Positions 23,768 through 31,004 of a DNA stretch of 31,004 nt are shown piece by piece; within the stretch, counting starts at the first letter, position 1, and each line of letters starts with the position of its first letter. The position numbers and the translations under genes were made by a program. The notes under the pieces were generated by a model. It searched no databases. It was not told where the DNA came from and saw nothing but the letters and a program-made list of their open reading frames with translations. The DNA is from Blastocystis hominis (taxonomy: Eukaryota; Sar; Bigyra; Opalinata; Blastocystidae). Location of the stretch: the NCBI RefSeq assembly GCF_000151665.1, contig NW_013171840.1, positions 1-31,004 of the forward strand, given 5' to 3'.

Positions 23768-26700
23768 CTATTCAATCTGATTTGCTTTTAAGAAACGAAG
23801 ATTCGCGTCCATTCGCTGGAGAATCTGCGCACACAGCGACTACAAAACACAAAACCCGATCATCACACACCTTCTTCTTCAGCAACTGCTCCATCAATTT
23901 CACCTTCGTCGGGTTGCAACTGCGTCGAAACTTCTCCAAATCCGTCGAGAAATAAACCTTCCCTTCATAGAACCGCAGCACCATTTCCTGACTAAAATAG
24001 TCCATAATTGTGGAATTCAAAAAGTCGAAATTCACCTCCTCGTTCGACTCGATCGAATCAATCAACTCGTTTGACTCCGACGATTTCATTGGCTCAACAA
24101 AATCCGCCGAGAAGGGAATCACCCAATCATCTTTCACCGGCGTTCCGTCGAGCAGAAACTCGTTTTCCTCCAGATTCCACACCACATTCTGATGCGTTGT
24201 GCTGCGTGTTAAAACCGTGGGATCGCACAAACTCCGAAAACTGCGTCGCGGTGTGCAGACACGTGAAAACCGGCGAGTGCTCGTTCGACAGTTCCTGCGA
24301 GAACAGTGTTTCCGTCGTATACGACACGATGTAATACTATTCCGGAACGGCTCTATTCCGCCCCTACCTCCACACGCGCCGTTCTCGCGAGTCGCTCAAT
24401 CATCGCGCATGCGGCGTTGAACTTCGCGCAGCGCTTGCTCCACGCGGTAATCCGCAGCCCCAGACTCACGCAGAGGAACAGAAACGCCAGCCCGTTCGCG
24501 CTCAGACTCCTCGCCAGGCGCTTCAGCGACCACGGCACGCTCATACACGCCAGCGGCGTCAGCGTTTCCCGCTCCACCGTCTGCTTCGCCACCGCGCTCA
24601 GCGCGCGCTGCGAGTACCCCGCCGTTTTCGACAGCCGGATCCGCAGCGGCGCCGCCGGTGTGGCAGGCGGCGCGGGAGCCGGCGCGGGCGTTTCTTCGCC
24701 GTCCAGGGCGCTGTCCCGCGGGAATCGAGCGAGCCAGGAGGCGGCGAGGGAGGAAACGCCCGCGTTGATGGTGGAAACCAGGGAAGCGAGGGGGTTGGGC
24801 GTGGTGGAAATGGGGGAAACGGTGGAAACGGGGGATTGGAGGGGAAAAGACTTGCGGAGGAGTTTCCAGAGCGTGGGATTGGCGGCAAATTGCTCGCGAA
24901 GCAGCGTGGAAAGCGCGGGAAGCGAGTGCGGCGGCAGCGAGACCGGGAGGAGAAGGAAGAAAACCGTGGGCTGGCGCGTTTCCACGGGGAAGCCAGCGCT
25001 CTAGAATGGTAGAAACGTGGAAACCGGACGTGGGAGCGCGGCGTGGCGGGCGAGGCTTGGAGCTTGGAGAGAAACGTGGAACGCGGCTTGGTGTCGGGGG
25101 GTAGCAGCTACGGAATAGTAGAAACGTGGAAACGGAACGAGAGTCCAGGAAACGGGCTCGTAGACGAGGAAGAGAACGAGAAGATTGCGCTGGTTGAGCG
25201 GAAGGATGCGGAAGTCGAAGGGAAAGGGGAAGGAGGAGTGGCAGCGGTCGCATTGGGAGGCGTCTGGCGGGACGTCGAGGAGCTGGGTGTTGATGGGGAT
25301 GTCGGAGAGCATTTGGATGTTGGGAGCGAAGGGAATGCAGACGTATTGGATGATGGAGAGCTCGATGATGCTCGGAGGACCCTCCAGGATCGAAAACCGC
25401 GAAGCGAACGGGTGTTCTTTGCAGTAGAACGGCTCGGTGCCCTCCACGTGATCGCGGGGTTCCATTCATACTTCGAAATGAAACGGAAGCGAGTCCAGCG
25501 CGTTCGGAGCGTGCGGAGATTTCAAAACGAAGTGGATCGAACCCGCCAAACGCAGTTTCACTAGTGGAAAGGAGGAGAAACAAACACAAAAATACTCGGA
25601 TTGCATGTCGTCACGCCGTTTTTATCGATGTGATTGACCAGCAGCGGGTAATTAAACGAGGGAAACGATTCCGGTTCCGCGGTTATCTGCACCGACCCGA
25701 TGTAATAATCGCGGTTCTTAACGGAAATCGTGGAGGGAACGACGGACTGCTTGAGCCATTCTTTGATTTGGAGCTCGGCGCAGGCTGCGCGTTATGATTG
25801 GACAAACAAAAATCGACAGCGTCGGTCGCGTAGAATCTCCACGACGGCGTTAACCGCGGTTTTCAGGGTGGATTTATTGGCGAATTCGATGAGGTTCTAT
25901 GTGGAGATTCGATTCGAATTCTACGGAAAGCATGGAGAGTCGACTCGAAACGACCTGCTCGATCATCAAATCCGCCTGCTGCTTCCACCGATCGAGCGGG
26001 TCTTTCTCGAATTGGGCGGGGAACGAAGCCTCGATGCGCGCGCAGCGAAACTGATTGGATTCCCGGCGTTGAGGGAGGGAGTCGAAGGAGAAGGGAGCAG
26101 GAAAGCGATCGAGGAGCTGGCGAAGAGGCTTGAGAAGCGAATCGCGAAGCGGCGAATCGAAAAACGACTGGGATTCGTAGAAAAAAAGGTACAAAGAGAG
26201 GTGGTAGAAGAGGCTGCACGCGTCGAGGTGTTCTTTGCGGAGACGCTGGGCGTGAGAGGTGGGTGAGGAGATAAAATACGTGGAGTTCGAGAAGGGCGAT
26301 CGCTTGGAGATGGCTGTCTTGGAATTCCGATTCGCAATTGTTCTGCTTGAAGGCACTGATGGGTTAGGAAGGGAGAGAGGGATGGACCAGACGCAGGACG
26401 GGAATTTTAGAAGCGTGTCGAGCGTAATATCGACGCATCCAAGATAGGAGAGAAGCTCTTTGTAAAAAGTGCTTTCAAGAAATGGATGGTAGAGGCGGTG
26501 GAGTAAATACTCATATACACATTCCTAGGCGTTAGGAACGAACGCCAGACAAACTTGGAGAAAACTAAACAGATTGACATTTGCGTTATTGTTTCGAATT
26601 TGCTGCTGGATCCACGCAATGTGCTCTGCTAGATACTGCGGACAAATGTCCTTAAAATTCACACTTTCAGACTTTGTCTAGAATCAACAGAAATGATGAT

Positions 26701-26961
26701 AGCAACATCGAGATATTGAGAATACAGATCATCACATATTTTGTAAACCTTTTCCTGTGATTCTTGTTGTTTCAGCCATTCTACATCTAGATAAAAAGAT
26801 AATCTAGATATAAACGCATATCAATGAATAAAACAAGTTCTGTTTTTGCTTTTCAGTCAAAAACCCGAATAAGAATGACTGCAACGACTCAACTAGGGTT
26901 AACTATGCACAGAGATCGTACCAGAAATAATAATATCAAATGGAATGGGTGATAGTTGCAT
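23768..26961 (-). CDS. Large RGS-domain protein with novel C-terminal region
   Basis: Spliced product of 931 aa. Introns: 26893-26921, 26804-26834, 26678-26706, 26525-26554, 25897-25924, 25785-25817, 25561-25595, 25442-25471, 25108-25138, 25001-25029, 24337-24367, 24202-24232, 23840-23870. The N-terminus is an RGS fold: SLQSFLFGFLTEKQKQNLLS, FYLDVEWLK, YSQYLDTKSESVNF, then VYEYLLHRLYHPFLESTFYK with the usual F-L-x-S-x-x-Y end. RGS domains speed GTP hydrolysis on G-alpha subunits. After a Ser/Arg-rich linker come a helical region (AELQIKEWLKQSVVP), a beta-rich part with a CDRCHSSF motif, and a Pro/Ala-rich stretch. A hydrophobic segment (SANGLAFLFLCVSLGLRI) may be a membrane span, followed by about 180 aa ending FLKANQIE. 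I recognise no family beyond the RGS domain. The GC-rich middle exons are read-through frames with repeated VSTV/VSTI words. Confidence 0.8.
25001..25138 (-). repeat. Pair of related introns flanking a 78-bp exon
   Basis: The introns 25108-25138 (31 nt) and 25001-25029 (29 nt) share GTTTCCACGTTTCTAC-x-ATTC and similar ends. A weaker third copy (GTTCCACGTTTCTC) at 25056-25082 lies inside the 78-bp exon between them and could itself be spliced in frame (27 nt). This looks like local intron duplication or insertion of related short elements. Confidence 0.7.
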
Positions 26962-27172
26962 CTCACTGTAGCTTGCTCCAATTGCAAGAGAAAACGATGT
27001 TTAATACAGCGAATTCAAAAAAAGCAAACAAAAGGCAGAAATAATAGGGTACAATTCCCAAGGAATTAAAGTCAAGATGGGCCCAAATCCTGTTGACAGA
27101 AATCGGACCGATTTTGGGCTGGGGCGTTTCATTATTTGAGTTTCTCTTCTATTTATCAGATACAACTCAGTA
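26962..27172. promoter_or_regulatory. Shared divergent promoter, RGS gene and NDUFS4
   Basis: The 211 bp between two oppositely facing ATGs must hold both promoters. The DNA is moderately AT-rich; no firm motif can be named. Confidence 0.5.
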
Positions 27173-28047
27173 ATGCTTGCCAGAGTTTGCTCAAAGACAA
27201 TCGCTGTTGAGCGCTGTATATTCACCCGATTGGCAGGAACGGCCCCTGCTGCCAAACCCGAAGCTGCTGCTGCGAAGCCTGCACCAGCTGCCGCGAAGCC
27301 TGCACCTCCCCCACCAAGACCCGGTCCTCCCAAGCTCACTGAATCTCCTCTGGACTATCCTCAGGAGAAAGAGTGGAATGGCCAGAGTGGTAGGAATTGT
27401 ATGGGTTGCGTTACGGTCAGTACACCCTATCCTGTCTAGATTTGCTGTTCCTCCGAGGCCCGAGAAGGAGCAGCCTATAAATCCTGATATCAAGAGACTC
27501 CAGCCGACTCCCTCCTACGAGAAGCACCGCATTGTACTCCTTCTCTCTTTTCCCTAATCGGCAGGCCATGATCTTCCAGGTTGACGATCCCATCCAGGAA
27601 GGCAAGAAGAAGACGCTTCCGTGGTACGTGCGCTGGAAGACCGACCGTAGGTATTAAACCCCGCATTCACCTGCAGCGACCCACCGTCAATGGCGTAATC
27701 AGCTGACGGGCAACTGGGGCTTCTCGGACCCTTACGAGATGATGCAGCTGAAGTTCGAGAAGAAGGAGGACGCGATCCGCTTCTGCAAGACGCAGGGCTA
27801 CAAGTTCGAGGTGAGCGAGCTTCCTCCGCAGATTCCGCCGGTGCACAAGCAGTACGCAGACAAGATCCAGCCGCCCGCCGTGCTGGCGAAGATGAGAGCT
27901 GTGATGATTGGATGGGGATGTGATGGGTAGCTGGGACCGAAGAAGGCTCGCAGCATCTGGGCGTACGAGGAGCCGTGGAATCCGCACTGGATTAATCGGT
28001 ATCATAACGACTATGCCGAGGAGAAGTGGGACGCTTCGAGATTTTAG
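27173..28047 (+). CDS. NDUFS4: NADH dehydrogenase iron-sulfur protein 4 (complex I, 18-kDa/AQDQ subunit)
   Basis: Spliced product of 250 aa. Introns: 27390-27420, 27534-27564, 27647-27676, 27901-27930. MLARVCSKTIAVERCIFTRL is a plausible organelle presequence; an Ala/Pro/Lys-rich linker (AAAKPAPAAAKPAPPPPRPG) follows. The family core is clear: WRNQLTGNWGFSDPYEMMQL, then KFEKKEDAIRFCKTQGYKFE, matching the 'W.npLmGW..s.Dp......l.F.tkedAi.faek.Gw.y' pattern. NDUFS4 is an accessory subunit on the matrix arm that stabilises the NADH module. Blastocystis MROs are known to keep complex I without complexes III and IV. The C-terminus runs about 70 residues past the core (GPKKARSIWAYEEPWNPHWI), longer than in animals. 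Confidence 0.93.
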
Positions 28048-28436
28048 AAGAACGCATGTATAAGTTTTTGCTTTGTTTGAGAGAATAAACAATTCTGATG
28101 AGGAAATAAAAGGAAATGTGGGTTGGCGGAGAGAAGAAAAAGAAAAGGGGATTGTATGTGTGATGTGCCTTCTTTGAGCAATCCATCGAACATCTCATTG
28201 GTTCTCTTTGAAATTGAAAACAACTCATTGGAAGCCATCGAACTTCCTTGAATCCATTAAACAATTCACCAAACCTATTTGATCCTCTCGAATCAATCGT
28301 AACCCATCCGAACACCCCTTCATTTATAAAACCTTTCACTCTTTGATCCTTCTTCTCACTCTTCGCTCTCGCTCTTCGCTCTCGCTGTTTTTCGCTCTCT
28401 CTTTCCGTTTATCCAACAAACACACAGCAACTAAAA
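28048..28436. other. Convergent intergenic region, 389 bp
   Basis: The stretch lies between the 3' ends of NDUFS4 and the RCC1-TBC gene. It contains the latter's TGTTTGTT element and a partial one (TTTGTTTGAG) about 25 nt past the NDUFS4 stop. A CTC/CTT-rich low-complexity tract (28350-28400) lies beside the RCC1-TBC end. No gene is visible. Confidence 0.5.
28415..28422 (-). promoter_or_regulatory. TGTTTGTT 3'-end element of the RCC1-TBC gene
   Basis: The minus strand reads TGTTTGTT 14 nt past the TAG at 28437-28439. Its position supports the spliced C-terminus ending VRQALSTIF rather than read-through of the last intron to a stop at 28517. Confidence 0.7.
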
Positions 28437-31004
28437 CTAGAAAATCGTAGACAGCGCCTGCCTCACTTCGTCCCTCGTCAGCGACGCCTCCCTTCCTTTT
28501 CCCTTTCCCTTTTCCTCTACCGCTCACCTTCCTTCCTTTTTCTCTTCCTACCCGCGATCGCCTCCTCCTCCTCTCTCTGCCCCTCCTCATAAAAGAACGC
28601 GTTCTCCACCAGACTCGAAATCAATTCCTGCTGCTTCTCCGAGAACTTAATCTTCTGGATCGTCGCGAACAAATTCTCGCTCGAAACCTCCTCTCTCCAC
28701 ACTCCCTCCATCCGCACCGACCCCGTCAGCAGCGCGAAGCAGTCCTCCACCGGCAGCTTCAGCAGCGACGGCTGCAGCAGCTTCAGAATCGCGAGCGCCG
28801 CGCGGAAAAGGAAGCTCGTTCCCTCCAAAAAGAACGAATCCCAGAGCCGCGCGGTGACTTCGATGGGGAAACACTGCGCGAACAGCGTCTGCAGCCACTT
28901 GAAGAGGAACAGGTCCGTTCGGATCTCGTTGGCCTGTGGAAATGGGAGTGAAAAAAAAGGAGGAATACTTGGAAATACGAAAAAAGGGCCGAATTTGTGG
29001 ATTTGAAAATGGAGTCGAAGACTTCGTAGTAACGCTGGATAAACGCGGGCTATGTGGGAAATCGCCTCCGTTTCTACCTTGAGGGAGTAGAAGGCGTAGA
29101 GATGCTCGCTCCCGAGCAGGTTGGCCAGACATTGAAAACATAGATAATCATCCCAGATGTGGACGGCCAGAATCCCCGCTAGAAACGACATACCCTGCAC
29201 GTACCCGATATCTGGCCGATAAAACGCGTACGTCAGCAACATCTTCCGAATCACATCATACAGCGGCTCCCCGCGATTAAAGAACCCCAACGGCACGAAC
29301 GTCCGCTTCAGATCCTCGTCGATCAGCCGCACCGTCGCCTCCTTCCCCGGCAGCCCCGAAAACCCTCCGCTCGGACTCGCCTGCGCACGTGACCAGTACA
29401 ACTGAAACGCCTCGGGCGTTACTTTCAGAACGTTCCCCAGAAGATTCGGCCACACGCGCTGCCGCAGCAGCGGAGGAACCCCCTTTTCCACCAAACTCAG
29501 CAATGCCGACGTCGGACGAAACGCCTGCCCCGGACGCAGCTGATTGGCCCACGCGCGAAGTAACTGCCGCTGCTGCAGAACCCTACGCTGGACCTCCGTT
29601 TCCACGGTTACCACTCCATCGACTGCGACCGGCTCTTTTCGAAACTCCGCACGTGATTGGCCGCCGGCAGCGAATAACCGCGGGACGACCCCACCCGCGG
29701 GGATTGCGCGGTCCCGTCCACCAAAATCAGCGGCTCCTCCCCCGCGGTGACGTCGACGATGCAGCCCTCTCCCGCGGGGACCGCGTAGATCTCGCGAGGC
29801 TCTCCGAGTTCCCCGTTTCCCCACTGGAAAACGCGGTTCTGCGAGGTAACCGCGATACTTCCGTGCATGTCGGCGCGCACGAAGCGAACGAATTCCTGGC
29901 TGCGCAGATGATGCGCTAATGGAACGATCTGCGGCGTGGCGGCGTACGCGATGGCCGCGGGGATCGCCATTTCCCCGTGGAACCCGCAGCCCCACGTGAC
30001 GACTTCGCCCTCCTTGCAGAGCGCCAGCACATGCGATTGGCCGCATGCGAGCGACTGCGCCGCGCTGGGCACTTGCCGCACTGCGGAGGGAATACCGACC
30101 TCCCTGGACGCATTGGAGCCACATTGACCCTAATGATGATTCGGGTCATTCGGGCCCCTACCAGCTCATTCAGGCCCATGGTCCACACCACGCCGTGGTC
30201 GTCCAGAACCGCGGAAAACCCGTCTCCCGCAGCGATGTCCACAATGTGCTGCTTCTTGAGCGCGACGACACGCACCGGCTCCGCGCGGTTTCTCCGGTCC
30301 CCCAGACCCAACTGCCCGAACTGGTTGCCGCCCCAGGCGAAGAGCGCGCCCTCGCTGTCCAGCGCGAGCACGTGACTCGCGCCGCACGCCACTTTCACGA
30401 TTTGCCGCGGTAAAAGCCGCACCACGATCTACCCCTCAGCCCCGCGGGAAACACACACCTCCGCCTGGCTCTGCCGCACCGGCTCCCCCAGACCCAGCTC
30501 CCCCGCGGGACCGTCGCCCCAGCTGTAGAGTTCTCCCGTGGTCGCCAGCGCGAACGACGCTTTCCCCGTGGTTTTGACCTCCGCCAGCCGCTTGTGCCGT
30601 AACGCCCGCTCCACCTGCAGAGACGGGATTAACCGCGGTTCGCGACGCAGAGCCGCGGAGAGCGCGCGAATCCCGCTTCCCGCCACACATTCTTCGCCTC
30701 CCGCCAGCGACAGCACCGTCCCGCGGGACGTCAGGAAGAGCGTGAAACTCCCCCCGCGGGAGGCCGAGACCACGTCGTAGCTGCTCCCGGTGAGCAATTC
30801 CCGCGGGGATCCGTCGACCAATTGGAACACGCGGACCCGTTTTCCAAAAAACGGGGCGATTTCGGGAGAAGAGTCGGTTCCGTCGGTTCCTTCGGTGGGA
30901 GATATTCCCGCGGGGGAGTCGGCGGTTCCCGCGGGGATGGGAGAGGAGTCCTGCTCGGTGCGAGGCGTTTCGCTTGAACCAGGATGTGATGTAACATTCT
31001 GGAA
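28437..31004 (-). CDS. RCC1-repeat / TBC (Rab-GAP) fusion protein, partial N-terminus
   Basis: 792 residues are visible, open at the right edge. Introns: 30429-30458, 30130-30161, 29583-29611, 29050-29077, 28934-28968, 28517-28551. The N-terminal ~420 residues contain RCC1 blades (LATTGELYSWGDGPAGELGL; LALDSEGALFAWGGNQFGQL; LALCKEGEVVTWGCGFHGEM; VTSQNRVFQWGNGELGEP). The C-terminal half is a TBC domain with RQRVWPNLLG, the arginine-finger motif IDEDLKRT and the glutamine-finger motif YVQGMSFLAG, so GAP activity on a Rab is expected. GFHGEM and related words show that several blades have drifted. A Lys/Gly/Glu tail ends VRQALSTIF. RCC1 propellers often bind small GTPases or membranes; joined to a TBC it may recruit or regulate the GAP. 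GC content is visibly higher than in the rest of the window. Confidence 0.9.

Noticed and set aside
24396-25589. 397-codon minus-strand frame rich in Arg, Pro and Ala
   Set aside because: It is a shadow frame of the GC-rich RGS gene. The true frame is supported by RGS homology, matching intron phases and the 3' element.
26817-26819. ATG at 26819 as start of the RGS gene, joined by a 29-nt intron
   Set aside because: It keeps the frame but removes the first helices of the RGS fold. The start at 26961 with introns 26893-26921 and 26804-26834 restores them.

Overview
The window reads as nuclear DNA of a small protist, most likely the gut stramenopile Blastocystis. Four signs support this. Genes are packed closely (as few as 15 bp between neighbours). 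Nearly every gene is cut by ultra-short GT-AG introns: I could place about 86, nearly all 27-37 nt, most often 30-31 nt and usually ending in TAG. TGTTTGTT, the 3'-end element reported for Blastocystis, lies just past the stop of six genes. The gene set also fits an anaerobe with a mitochondrion-related organelle (MRO): complex I subunit NDUFS4, m-AAA protease, presequence protease, and PanB with a targeting peptide. With the introns I assigned, every gene model closes in one frame from ATG to stop or runs off the window edge. The species call is inference from these traits, not a database match.

Layout, left to right: (1) 1-2327(-), intronless secreted Ig-like repeat protein, cut by the window edge; (2) about 1.15 kb without genes; (3) 3507-5913(-), WW-MyTH4-FERM protein; (4) tRNA-Val(GAC) at 6004-6076(+); (5) 6146-7292(-), two-span membrane glycoprotein; (6) 7953-9408(+), SLC38/AAAP amino-acid transporter; (7) 9467-12990(-), presequence protease PreP/Cym1; (8) 13046-16239(-), m-AAA protease (AFG3/Yta12 type); (9) 16619-18678(+), unknown probably nuclear protein, overlapping tail to tail with (10) 18620-19957(-), unknown helical protein; (11) 20055-20843(-), Nse2/Mms21 SUMO ligase; (12) 20859-22086(-), ketopantoate hydroxymethyltransferase PanB; (13) 22198-23562(+), UAS-UBX protein (FAF2/UBXD8 type); (14) 23768-26961(-), large RGS-domain protein; (15) 27173-28047(+), NDUFS4; (16) 28437-31004(-), RCC1-TBC fusion, cut by the right edge.

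Four of the 15 protein genes serve the organelle. PreP and the m-AAA protease sit 55 bp apart on one strand and form an organelle protein-quality-control pair: one removes free presequences, the other degrades or matures inner-membrane proteins. PanB and NDUFS4 add pantoate synthesis and complex I. The rest cover DNA repair/SUMO (Nse2), ER or lipid-droplet ubiquitin handling (UAS-UBX), Rab and G-protein control (RCC1-TBC, RGS), cytoskeleton-membrane linkage (MyTH4-FERM), nutrient uptake (SLC38) and a likely surface or secreted protein. I found no transposon, virus-like element, CRISPR array or rRNA.

The most unusual signal is not a gene. The word GTTTCCAC/GTGGAAAC occurs 16 times (about one expected). 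Four exact copies of the 13-mer GTTTCCACGTTTC (either strand) all fall in predicted introns, including two clearly related introns 78 bp apart.
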